From Linyphia triangularis (Eukaryota; Arthropoda; Arachnida; Araneae; Linyphiidae): 64,000 nucleotides of DNA. The position numbers and the translations under genes are program-made. The notes beneath the pieces are model-generated. The model was not told where the DNA came from and searched no databases. It saw only the letters and a list, made by a program, of their open reading frames with translations. The DNA is taken from the NCBI GenBank assembly GCA_963978545.1, contig OZ021731.1:21811593-21875592 (forward strand), given 5' to 3'. Numbering within the stretch: the stretch's first letter is position 1; each line of letters opens with the position of its first letter. This document shows positions 36,190-49,800 of the stretch, piece after piece.

Positions 36190-39100
36190 GTGAGACAGCA
36201 TTTATTTCTTTGGTGTTTGTAATTAACCTGTTCTCCTGTTTAGATTCATTTGGGACCTGTAATAGAAATTTTTCAAAAATTTTGTATGCATACTATCAAG
36301 AACAGAAAAAAATTAATATCACTAAAAAAATTTAAAATTTATTAAAAAATATACATGTGTATAAAATAGTTCAAATTTTTGCTATGATGCTTCAAAGACA
36401 ATTATTAAGGTCAGGTATTCAAAACTTTATTAGATTGGTTTTCATTTATTTTAAGCAAACTTAAATTATAAACACTGTTTAAGATGTCTTAACATATTTT
36501 TAGTACTACACTTTAAAAATTGTTTAGCATAAAAGAAAATTTATATTTCTACTTTATTTTCGTTTATTGTATAATTCAGTTAATTTTTTGGAGTTGTGCT
36601 TAGTAGTTAAACAATCCAATTAAGAAACACATTGTTATATTTGAGTATGGTTTGCAGTGTAATTCTTGTAATGGAAAAGATTTTAAAAATCTTATTATTT
36701 TTTTAATAATTTAAAACTTCACTCATAAATGAGACTGATTCTTATTGAAGGAATTCTAACATGTACTGTATAATATGTGTAAAATGTCCTTTTTTAATTT
36801 TATGTTTATTTTATGTTTATTTTTTTTTATTATTTCTTTACTATGACATACATTTTACTATAAAATAAATACACTCTCATAATACAAAGTTGTTTTATTT
36901 TCTCATTTATAAAATATGTTATCAACGTTTAACCAGCTCTGAGTATATTAAAAAAAAATTTAGCTTAAAAGTATGTTTAATGAAATTATTTAAAAGTAGG
37001 AAAAAAAAAAAGAAAAAAAAATTGATTAGGAAATGTGTCTACACTTAATATGAAACCAAAATTTTTACCTTTATATATACAAATTATTGGGTTATCTTGC
37101 TGACAAGTAATAATTCAGGCTCTAATAAAAAGCACAACTTATTTTAAAAGTCATTTCTGTGTGTTTTACAAACTTTCATATTTAAAATTTTAATACACAA
37201 AATTTACATACTAGATTGCTGTGAAAATATATTTATTATAGATTTGTCAGAAAGTTTGTTATAATAATTTGCTAATTTCTGAATTTAATTGATTGAATAG
37301 AAATTAAATTAATTTTAACTATGCTTAAAAGTTTTTTAAAAATTCTTTGTTGTAATTTGAATTTTAAAAATTGTAAATGTACTGTTACTTGTCCCATGTA
37401 AACAACTTTGTTTCTCCTGAATATTTAGCATAACATTTATGTATAACTTGAGATTTGTATGTTTATTGTTGAATTATTTATTACAGCCTTTATTCCACTG
37501 CCATGGCCTAAGAAAATTAAATTTAAGTGACAATGAAGTACAAACATTACCTCCGGCAATTGCTTCACTAATCAATTTAGAACATTTGGATATAAGCAAA
37601 AATGGTAACAATTTTTATTTTAATTAGATTCTTTGTAAAATTATTATAAAATAAATATTTAAACAAATAGAATTCATTATTAGTTCAGTGTGTAGAACAT
37701 TAGAGAAATATTGGTGAATTTATAAAAAAAATTGCTAATTTTTAATGGTTTACATTTGTGTTTTTATAAAACTACCGGTTACTAGAAATTCTCTGGTAAA
37801 TATCAGGGATATTCAAACAGTCTTCCCTTTGAACACCATATTATTAAAAAGATATTTTAACTACTCCCTTTTTTTTTGCATTTTATAAATTTTTAAATAA
37901 AATATATTTGCCTTTAGTGCAAAGACTGTGGTGCTGTAGTTTATTCTTTAAACGTTTGTTATGAAATTATTCAGTGAATACAACCACATTCATATATCTA
38001 TTTCTGGATGAAACCAAAATTGACAAACAATATACCAATTTAAAGGTTAAGACATCTACTTCGGATGAATAGCTTATTTGCAATTGCAAATTGTCTTATT
38101 TGTTTGGAAATCAAAGTTAAAAAAAAAAGTCAGAAATAGTAAAAAAAAAAAGTCAGAAATAGTAAAAAAAAAAAATTGTGATAGTGTACAGTAGACGGAA
38201 GCACCATAGAAAAGAGAAAATCATAATTTAAGCATGCTAAGGAAACCTTAGGGATCGTATTTCTCAACAGTAGAATACAATATTTAACTATGACCTAAAA
38301 AGTAGTTGTCCAAGTAATCTTAAACGGGATGAATACCCATAAGTCCACTAGTTCAACTAAATTTGTATCTTGCATGAAAATCAATTAACCACCTTTGTTT
38401 TTTTTTATCGTAACAATAATGCTAACAATTGAAGCTATGTGTGAAACAAATTAATAAATTATTACATGGTATCACAAACCATCCCCACTGAGAATTTCTG
38501 ACTGTTTATATCACTGCTATTTCTCACTCTATCTGTAGATTTTTATTTTCCTATGATGCTTTTATCAGCAAATTTTTTAAATTAAAAGAAAAATTATGTT
38601 CTAACCATCCGTGTGTTCTTTAGGTGTTTTAGAAATTCCAGAAAATATAAAAGGATGCAAGTGCCTTACAGTGATTGATGCGAGTGTGAACCCTTTAGGA
38701 AAGTGAGTATTAATTGTGCTTTCTTTAAAATTACTAAGGTGATCTACCCAGTTCTTTCTACCGATACCCTACTTTTCGTAATTTTGACCTTTCTATGAAA
38801 AGTTTTACTTCATTCACTGATTCTAAGCAAAATCTCCTTATCAAAACCCTTTTCCTAGAAGCCTATCCAACTTGTTCTTGGCAGATCGACAGCTGCAAAT
38901 TTTAGTATCTTATCAAACATAATTTTTAGTTTTTTTATGTAGATTGTAGGGAATGAGAAACTAGAACTTTAAAAATATATACTTGTCTGTTAGGAGGAAA
39001 TGCCAAACAGCAGAAAAACGTTCAGTATGTCCACGTTCAACTATGTCCACAGGTGAAAGTTTTCAGCATTTTTACGGATTTCCATAAATTATTTTATTTT

Positions 39101-42100
39101 CGATTACGGAAGTGTCCTAGTAGGAAAAAGTTCTTCTTCAGTTCTTGTTTTTCAACAGCTAACAAAGAATTCAAAACAGGATGGGCGTGTTTTTAGACTT
39201 CCCCAAACCACCGATGAAATTAAAACTTTTTCCCAGCATTTTTCTTTATTGTCATAGCCTATTGGCATTATTTGCGTTGGTTTGTGATGGCCATTTTGTT
39301 GAGCATATTGTAAAGAAATGACCACTATTCCGGTAATTATGGTGGTTGTTATCGCCGAGAATCACGTTGCGCGAGGATCATTTTCATCAGATGTTACGCT
39401 GATATAATAGTCACTAACACTATCGCAGAAATTTGCACTTATCAGACATGCTACAGTTCAACTGAAACATGGATTTCAGGCTTTTTTGACTAAAATTTCG
39501 ATAATTCCTAAAATGAATACAAATCTGCATTACAATTTGATTGGGCTTGTCTGCAAATCTGGAACCATTGTACGTTCAGACTTCCCCAAACCTCCTATGT
39601 GATTATCACTTTTCCTGGTAATTGCCGGCCTCTGTCTGCATTATTTACATTGGCATGCGAGTCTGACAGCCACGCGTGAGCACGCTCACTTCACCAAACC
39701 TTCGATGTATTGAACACTTTTCTTGCACATTGATATATTGAATTGGCTGGTATCTTAAAGGTTGATGTGTAACTTGTGCGCATAATTAACACATCATTAA
39801 ATCAAGCCCTTGTTTTCTTCACTACAATTTACCTTTTCTCTAAAAAAATCCATACATTTTTTTTTTCTTACTTTCTCCCATGAATATGCCATAACATCCA
39901 TATAAAAGCATTTTTCCCACTCTTAACTTATTGCTTTTTAATATTCAATAAGAGAGGGTACATACAATTTTACTGCTCTGGTGTGAGATACTTCTTTTAA
40001 AACTGAGCCAAACTAACAAGGTTACTAGTTATGTCATGAATGACATAATATGTATTGCTAACTTGGCTCAGTTCAAAGCCAAGTTTGCAATAAATATTAG
40101 TATTTAGCAGCAAGTATTTTGTGCCAGATTAGTAAAATCGTATGTTCACTTCCTTATTGAAAATTCAAGAGCAAATTATTACTAGATGAAAAAGGATGTT
40201 CTTTATTTAGTAAATTTTTGTTATCAATTCGAATCCAACCAATTTGTAGTTGGTTTTCGAATAGTTTTGTCTATTTTTTCTGGGGAAGACGAGCTTGTTC
40301 TTAATCTAATTGTATTTCTCTACATTCTCTAAAAAATTCATAATGATGTTCAATAAGATACCTAACCTTGTAGCCATCTATCAGTTTATTTTTTAAACTT
40401 ATTAATTCCTTAAAAAGAAATAAAAATTGCTGTACAAATTACCTTATGTAATTTTTCCCCTGAATGTATCAATTTTTTGTTAAAATCTCCACATTACATT
40501 TTTAAATTATAAATCCTATTCAAGTAATCCATAACTGACATGTAACGTAACAAACTTTTCCAATTTTATTCAAAGTGCAAATTATGTTTCTATCCTATAT
40601 AAATAGTATATGTTCCTGTTTTAACACTCTTCCTATTTACCTACTCATGTCAGTATAAACAGTATTTTCAGCTAATGGAATAATGATTCTTTTGTTCTTA
40701 TTTTTTTTTTTTTTTTTGATAATTTTAAATTGTTAATTAGGTAATTTAGAAAAGTTAATGGTAAATCAGTTATATTTTTTGAGGTGCCAGTAATTAGCTT
40801 GTTTTTAATTATATTTCTTTACAGATTGCCTGAAGGATTCACATTTCTCATTAATCTCCATGAACTTTACCTAAATGATACATTTTTGGAATACCTCCCA
40901 GCAAACTTTGGAAGGTTTGTTAACAAAAAGTTCATTTTATTAAGTTTAATTAGTTTTTAAATGTACATATAAATGTACCTTGTATTCAAAAATAAAAAAA
41001 AGTCAGGCAATATTTAAACATTTTATTTAAAGATAAATATTGGATATTATAATGATTTATTTCAACTTTTATATTCTTCTATAACTTATTTTTAAATTTA
41101 TTAAATTTTTTATTATGATTTTCATTTTTTAAATAATTTGTATGTTTGAAGTTTAACCTGTGAGTTTATAATATATAGTGCGTATTTATAGTATTTTATT
41201 TGGTTATCTTTATAAAGAAGGCCACATTTTTTTTCTCTTTTAATTTAATGTTTCTTTTTTGTAGATTGGCTCATTTGAGAATTCTAGAATTAAGAGAAAA
41301 CCATCTGAAACTTCTTCCAAAATCCATGGCAAGACTTGTTGAGCTCGGTAGATTAGATATAGGACAGAATGATTTTGCAGAATTGGTAAAGATTTTTTTT
41401 TTAATTAATATATATATTTTTATTCAAAAGAGTTGTCAATTTTAAAATATTTAAATTTTGAACCTCTAGAAGTGATGCACGTGCAGTATAAACAGTATTT
41501 TCAGCTAATGGAGTAATGATGCTTTTTTTACCAGAATAAAGAAATAACTGAATTAAAAATTAAATTTTACAATTATGTATGTTAGTAATGTAAAATGATT
41601 ATGAATTACACTATTTTAAAAAAGTAAAATTATTTTATGGTGTTATTTTTATATCTTTAAAAATATATATTTCAATGCTAGAAGCTTCTACTAAATATAC
41701 TGAGTTGGCTGTATTCATATTCATCAAAGTATTTTAAACTGAGCTAAAAAAAAATATTAAGACTATCTCTATACTTTCTGCTTTTTTTTATTGGATTAAT
41801 AGTTAAAATTGCATGTTTTTCTTATATTTCAACTTAAAGACTTGCAACTTTTTCATTGCAAGAAAATAATATCTTCTTTTTATTCTTAAAAGGAGTTGAA
41901 ACAGATTTTTTTTTAAATACCAATTTTGAGATTTTTACATATTTTAAATCCCTTATTTATTCCCTTTCCAAACATGCATAAGTTTTTTCTGTAACTTAAT
42001 TAAAAGTATAAAACATTGTATTTTTTATAACTGAATTAGTGTAATGGGAACTATGTTTACTTTAAACCTTAAAATGTGTTTTTCTGTGTTTCTTTTTAGA

Positions 42101-43813
42101 CTTCCTTGTATTTTAATATAAATTTTTTCATTCAAGTTCCACATGTAGCTAGGTTTAAACTGAAATGAGCTTTTAAAAATAATTTGTATACTTTTTTTAA
42201 TCTTCTTTTGTTGAAAAATTGAAGTGGCTAATATGGAAACAATTATAAAAAACATTTAGAGCGAATTTCTTTAAACACTCGGGTCAATATAATAACAAGT
42301 GTTCATTTTCTATTCAGAAAAAATTTCGGACATGTATATGCGTTCGGTTCTGAGAAAAAGTGCATCAAAATATGCCATAATAACTTTGCTAGTATAGCAT
42401 CTTTGGTGTTTAATTAAAGCTGAATATTTTGTTCTGTGTATATGTCCTTTGTGTCATTTGTGGTAATATCATACAATATTCATGCAAGAAATATTTCTTT
42501 ATAAGGTCATTTGTGGTAATACCATACAATATTTATGCAAGAAATATTTCTTAATAAGAACTCCTAGCTGCATACTTCACTCTTTATCATTATATTTGCT
42601 CTTAATTTTTCTTTTAGCCTGAAGTTATTGGGAATCTACCACGACTGGTTGAGTTATGGTGTGATTGTAATAATTTAGGTTGTCTTCCACCGGTAAGTTG
42701 GTAAATTTTCCTGTGTTTGTATATTAATCTAGATCATTGCCATGAAAATAATTCTTTCTATCATCTTGTAACGCAATATTTACATTTGAATTTAAATGTA
42801 TAGATTTGTGGTTTGTTTTATTATAAAATAAAATTGTTTTTCATTCCCCCTTCAAATTGTTTTGGTAAGGTGCATAAATTTCATTTAAAACTTTTCAGAT
42901 AACATAAGTTTCTAGTTTGGAAAAAATTGTCTGCATTTGCTATAATTTGAAAGAAACTTTAAAAAGTTCACTATTTTGTATGAAATACTTTTAGAATATT
43001 TGTACAGTTTTATTTGTGTACTTATTTTCTGTATTGTTGCCGTATGAAATTTATTGCTCTTAATAACAACTACAAGATAACTTGCAACTACATAAACAAG
43101 ACTTTTCTGCTTTATACATGCATAACTCAATACTTTTCCTTTCACTTTACATGAGTTGCTGATCACGAATTTTAGCAACTGTTCCCAAATGAATAAACCC
43201 AAATGAAAGGTACTCAAGTTTTGAGAAATAATCCATTTCAGTACCCAAGAGTATTATTTAATCTCTTCCTTTGTACGCCAAACCCCATTTGCTGTCACAT
43301 TGTATACATTTGTGACAGCAAAACTCATACTCCGTGATTAAGGCTAGGTGACCTATAGCAAGTTATCTTGTCCCTGACAAGTGAAATCATTTGCCAATGG
43401 ACAATTTCCGTATTTTTTAAAAACGAGTGAAATTAATTTATATTTATGAAAAATTTCTTTCTGATTCCAAATATTCAAACAAAAGTTCTTTTAAAAAATT
43501 AGACATTTGAATATTAAGAAAAGAAAATGCTTGGAAACCTCTTACGATCAAAACGCTACATTATAGCTGGGACGTCACAACATCCTTCCATTCTATATGG
43601 TTATCGTAAGGTTTCTGCCTGACATTTGGTGTGTGTTTGGTTAACCATTGCCATATCCTGTATCGGCTGGCGCGAATTGCGAGAAACTTGCAAAAGTGGT
43701 TTCTGCTGTTGTGTTTCAAGCTAAGTTGTTTCAGATGAAGTGACGTTGCATTCAATTCAAGCTGAATGTGTCGTTTTTCCTACCAACATCAAACAAGCAA
43801 ACTTAGGGGTTGC

Positions 43814-43845
<32 letters not shown>

Positions 43846-46800
43846 CACTGAGCAGAAATTTTGGTATTTATGGCCTTTTCTAAATATTTAGAATTAAATA
43901 AATTTTTTAAAAAATAAAAAAAATGCGGGAATTGTCCATTGCATTTTTGTAGTTGACAGCGGACATATTAAATTATGATGAAAACTTGGGAGTTTTCTAG
44001 AAACAAAATTAGTAGCATAATTTTTAGATTCTATTAAGATAATAACATTTTACTCTTGTTCCTTTTCAGTTCCTGGGAGGTCTTAAGAAATTAGCTTATT
44101 TAGATGCAAGTAAAAATAAAATTTATGAAGTTGCTGAAGAAATTGAAGGTTGCATTAGCCTTTGTGATCTCACATTGTCATCAAATCGTATTAAAGTACT
44201 CCCTGATGGTATAGGTAAGTGCATGCATAATAAACAACTTAAGTAGTTAATTATATTTTATACTTTAATTATTGACAGGCTATTTTCGTAACAAAGAATT
44301 ACTTTCAATCACCCATATGCTAACATTGGGTAGGAAAAGTATTGGATCGAATAAAAGTAACCTAGAAAAAATGTCTCTGTGTGTCCGTGGTCAGCTTAAC
44401 TCCCAAACAGATTAACCAACTATGTTCAACTTTATCATAAGGGTTAATGGTGGCCATTGTCATTAAGGTTTTCATCAAAATTGTGCATGTGCATAAGGTG
44501 ACTGACATTGAAAAAATCATGTTTTTCAGCAATTGCTAAAAAACTGCTGTAACACTAACAGCTCGATTTTTATCAAAATTACGTTAATGGTTCCTAAAGT
44601 GTTCTAAATATATCCACCTTCAAAATTTACATAGAAATACAACAAAGGTGTTAAAAGCTGTAAAATGAATGTCTGTAACACTGAATTTTCTTCTCTTGAA
44701 CATCGCCCATCAGCGACTGTCTCGCTTCCTGTGTTTTACTTACGAGAAAAGATAATGTACAAATTGTCAAAAGTATATTGTCAAATTCACCGAGCTGGCG
44801 GGATTCTTTTTTTGGGGGGGAGGGGGACAACGGTGGAACAATGCAAAAAAATGTTGCAAACCAAGTCATTGTTTTTAAATTAATGAAAATATGAAAACAG
44901 TAAACTATACCAATCCAAGTCTAATTTAATTGCAGCGACTATTATTATAGTGTAATCGAAAGTCATGGGTTGTTCCACACTCCTAGTTTTTTTTACTGTC
45001 TGTATAACAAATTAGTGCTCCTGTCATAAATATTAGTTTTGTTTTCACCTTTTATTGAACTGATTTCTTTGTTCTTTGAAATTTACAAATATCATGCTTG
45101 ATAAAGTATGTTATTGTTTATTTAAAAAATAAATTTATCTAAAGTCCGCTAAACTGTGTGTTTGTAATCTATTTGACAAAGTTATAAAAGGGGCGAGTAT
45201 TTATAAATAAGTAATTGTTGTTTTCTTTTTTTTACAGCAAATTTAAGAAAGCTGACAGTGTTAAGGGTAGATGAAAATCGAATGGTGTCGGTGCCTGACA
45301 GTATTGGAAAGTAAGAAATGTTTTTAATTTAAAATTAATGCTAATATTGGTAAAACTTATTTTCTGGTATTAATGGTATGTTTCCTATTTTTTCGTCTTT
45401 TTCAGTCTGTGCAATTTAGAAGAACTAGTCTTGAGTTCAAATAACCTTAAAAGTTTGCCTCCTAGTCTGGGACTGCTTCGAAATTTGAGAACTTTAATTG
45501 CAGATGATAATTTATTAGAAGAACTTCCATGTGAAGTGAGTACCCATTCAAAATATGTATTAAGAGAAAGTATTCGAAACAAAGAAAAAAAAAAGAAAAA
45601 AAATTAAATCGCTTATATTATATGAAAGATTGAAAATACAAGATCAAATAATCGACACTGACATTTAAAAAAAAAAAAAAGCTGAAAGGCTTGCGCTTAC
45701 TTTATTTTTTTTAAGTTATGCATATTTTTTAAAAATAGCTAATCTTTTTAACTATTGTGTGTTTTCTTTAGTTGTATGCATAAACTATCAACAATATTGT
45801 ATGTAACAAAATAAAAAAAATAAGGAGGGAAGTTACCAATGTAAAATCAGAAACATGAAGACAAAAGAAATATAACAAATTACATTAATTCATTTTATTT
45901 TCTTATTATCTATATCTATATATATTTGATTCCACATTTTATTGTGAATTTAATTTTAGCATTCACAAATAATTATTTCCTCCTACTGCCCTTTTAAAAA
46001 TTTCAAGGGTTCTTTAATTAGGTTAATTTTAATTGTAAAATTGCATAAATCACTCAAAATAATATTATTAATGTGTTCTTGTTTTTGTTATGGAATTTAA
46101 AAAAATGCTAGTGAATTTTTTAATTATATTTGCTTAATAAGGATATTTAATGACCTGTGTCATATATACTGTATTATGTTTTTTTAGATTGGAAGTTGCC
46201 TGAAGCTTACAATTCTATCTCTAAGGGATAACAAATTGGTGCAGATACCTGACGAGCTTGGGCATATCACTGCATTAAAAGTTATCAATTTGAGCGGTAA
46301 CCTTTTACAGTATCTGCCATTTAGTATTGCTAAACTTCCAAACCTGCAAGCTCTATGGCTTTCTGAAAATCAGGTATGTTTATTTATTTTATTTAAAATT
46401 TGTGTTTATCCTTACTAAAATGTAAATTTTCTGGAAATAACAGTTTTTTTTTTTTTTTTTGCAAGATTTTTCTGTGTAAACTGTGTTTTTGTTCAGTAAA
46501 CTATAAATGGCTATTAGGTAGACAAATTCCCCAAAATACTACTGAAATCCATTAAGCTGTAATATATTGAAAGTTATACTTCATATATGCTTTTAATTTG
46601 TGTTTTTTGCTCTTAGCAAAGCAGTAATAGCATCTGAATATCTGGGATTTTTCATGAAATTTTCAAAAATTCCTCTAAAATCATGATATTTTTTATTACC
46701 ATCACTGCTACAAATATTGTTGTTACCTTCTTCCACATTAATATTTTAATTTTATGTATATTAGGGCGTATCGAAAAAAACTTTTTTTGGAAATTTAAAA

Positions 46801-49800
46801 TTTCAAGTTGATAAAAAGTTGTCACTATGCTCACATGTTTACCAAAATTTTTTTTAGTTCAATCAAAAAGTATTTAGGTCTCCCGGAATGGACCTGAAGT
46901 TTGATGTTTTTTGACAAAAACAAAGATTTTTAATTTTTTTTTAAACATAAATATAGAGCAAATTTTTATTTTCAAGAATAAAAATGTCGAGTTTATAATA
47001 GTAATTAACAGTAATAAAAAAATTATATCTGCCATTTAATAATTAGGTCTCCCTGAATCTACATGAAAAAACTTAACTTTTTTACAAAATACGGATATTT
47101 TTCAATTTACAACCCATTCTTTTGGTTAGTTTCAATTATTTTAGTAATAGTCTAGGTATAGTAGTACAACATTTTAAAATATCGGGAATATCATTTTATG
47201 AAATGGCGTTTACTAAACTCAAGTATTGATTCATATAATTTCTGCACGACTCCACGTTGGTTGGAGTCTCCAACCAACAAAGACTCTAGGTTTGAGACAT
47301 GAAGGTAACGTTATCGAAAATGATTCAATGTCACAGGGTTCGAATGATGAAAGTGTACATGATAGTAAAATGCTTCTACCATGGGAATTATTAAAACGTT
47401 GAATGATTTCAGTGAAATAAGAAGTGCCTGAAAATCTATTCTCTTTTTCTAGCGATTGTGACCGAGTCAATCTCTCTTAGAGTAGAAGCTCTATTAGCAA
47501 GTGCTCTTTCGTGGGATTTAAATGTTGTAGCACTAGAAAACCAGGCAATGATAATAGATAAATCGAAAGTTTTTCGTGAGTTGGTAAAATATCATTAAGG
47601 TATTAGTTCAACTATTTTTTACTCTTATTTTCATTTTTCACTATTTATATATAAACGGTATAGTGGTTAGCGTGCTAGCTTCTAGACCACGAGGTTGTGA
47701 GTTCGAGTCCCGTGTTAGGCATGGGTCTTTGGCTTGTCTAATGACGAATGTTTCGGCGCATTATAGCCCTCGTGTTGCTGACGGCGCCAGATAATCTGAA
47801 AACAACCAACCACTATTTATATAATCGAAAGGATGAAGCAATAAGTATAAAAATTGTAAGATGTAAATGTGGTCCCATAAATAAACGAGAAGAACATGTA
47901 TGTTTGGTATAAGAACTATATTCAACATATTTTGGACACTCAAGTGCAAACAGTGGCTCTGGGTGAAACGTAGTGTCATCATTACAACTTATGAAATAAA
48001 GCTGCATTGATAAGAAAACTATTCAATGTCTTGGTTATGATGGTGATGAATGAAATACTGAAGTCTCTAATTGATCAATTTCATTCTTCATAAATACTTT
48101 AAAATAACCAGTACAAGCAGTTGTTTGATTATTTCATTTAAACGAATTGCCTCTTACGAAAGTTATGATTATTCTCGATGTTCCAATTTATTAACGTACT
48201 TCTTTTACTGTCCATTAAGAAAACTTCTAACAAGTTGTCGAGATTTACCAATTGTTGAATACAATAACATTGATAGGGTTTTTCCAAAATTTGATTTTAT
48301 AAAGTTGAACACCGACCAGAAATATTGGAAAATATGTCAGGCTGTACTAATAAGTAAATGCCCCCAAGGTTTAGCAAGCAGAAACCCTAGAAACATCTCC
48401 CATTCAAGATGATTAAAAATGGCAAATCGAACTTCACGTATATGTATTGCATCACTTGATCCAACCTCGAAGTTGAAAAAAATAGCTGAGTTTGTAGTAA
48501 AAATTTATACTCCATTATGGGTTACAATATAACGTCATGTAATGATGATATTACGTTTCGTACAGAGCCACTGTCTATAGTTGCGTGTCCAAAATATGTT
48601 GAATATAGTTCTTATACCAAAGACACATGTTCTTATCGTTTATTTATGCGACCACATTTACAACTTACAATTTTTATACTTATTGCTTCATCCTTTCGAT
48701 TATATAAATAGAGTGAAAAAAAGTTGAACTAATACCTTGATGATATTTCACCGTTTCACGAAAAACATTCGATTTATCTATTACCATTGCCTGGTTTTCT
48801 TGTATTACAATATTTAAATTCCACAAAAGAGCACTTACTGATTGAGCTTCTACTCTAATTGAGATTGGCTCTACGGTCGCAATCTCTAGAAAAAGAGAAT
48901 AGATTTTCTGGCAGTTCTTACTTCACTGAAATAAATCAGCTTTATAATATTTCCCATGGTAGAAGCATTTTACTATCATGTACACTTTCATCATTCGAAC
49001 CCTGTGACATTGAATCATTTTCGATAACGTTACCTTCATGTCTCAAACCTAGAGTCTTTGTTGGTTGGAGACTTTTTTTCATGTAGATTCAGGGAGACCT
49101 AATTATTAAATGGCAGATATAATTTTTTTATTACTGTTAATTAGTATTATAAACTCGACATTTTTATTCTTGAAAATAAAAATTTGCTTTATATATTTAT
49201 GTTTAAAAAAAAATTAAAAATATTGGTTTTTGTCAAAAAACATCAAACTTCAGATCCATTCCGGGAGACCTAAATATTTTTTGATTGAACTAAAAAATTT
49301 TTTGGTAAACATGTGACCATAGTGACAACTTTTTATCCACTTGAAATTTTGAATTTCTCAAAAAAAAAAAATTTCGATACGCCCTAATGTATATCAAGGA
49401 AACCACAAACTTTCCGGAATTTTTTTCTCAGAGTTTGGTTTTCATCTTTCAAATGGCACTGAGACTATTTTAAAATATATATTAAAAATTTTCAAAAGTT
49501 TTATCTCAATATATGCTTATAACCATTTTTTGCCTGTTTTCTAGAATAAACCTTTAATCCCACTGCAGTCTGACACTGATAGAGCAACTGGTCAGAAAGT
49601 ATTGACTTGTTTTATGTTACCCCAAGTTCCCCTAGATACCCTTGAAGGTAAGTTTCCTATACTTAGTTAAAATATTATATGCATTGGTTTTTATGAAATA
49701 CTATACTTTGACATCGATAGAAACTATTGTGTGACACTTACAAAACCATTGCATATATTTAAAAACGTTTAATCGATTGAAAAATAGCAAATATATTTAA

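Larger units (their letters stand above)
40651..41526 (+). repeat. 43-bp direct repeats flanking exons 4 and 5
   Basis: CAGTATAAACAGTATTTTCA and the next 23 bases occur at 40651-40693 and 41484-41526 with about two mismatches, bracketing exons 4 and 5. Confidence 0.8.
46762..49386. mobile_element. Foldback DNA transposon with long inverted arms, 8-bp target duplication, in intron 10
   Basis: Ends are TAGGGCGTATCG and its reverse complement, flanked by perfect ATGTATAT duplications (46754-46761 and 49387-49394). The left arm (about 46762-48000) recurs inverted at about 48517-49386. The right arm lacks about 190 bases matching 47070-47260, and the left arm carries a SINE. The plus strand of the left arm and centre encodes broken transposase fragments, for example [20 protein letters not shown] near 47300, [20 protein letters not shown] near 47550, and [14 protein letters not shown] then [11 protein letters not shown] near 48250-48340. 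The YAGGG start and 8-bp duplication suit the hAT superfamily, but I cannot assign the protein firmly. The centre also contains stops and frameshifts, so the copy is dead. Confidence 0.85.

Noticed and set aside
48517..49086. Two plus-strand open frames (64 and 75 codons) as genes
   Set aside because: They lie in the inverted right arm of the foldback transposon and are antisense or off-frame to the transposase remnant; the same frames appear in reverse in the left arm.
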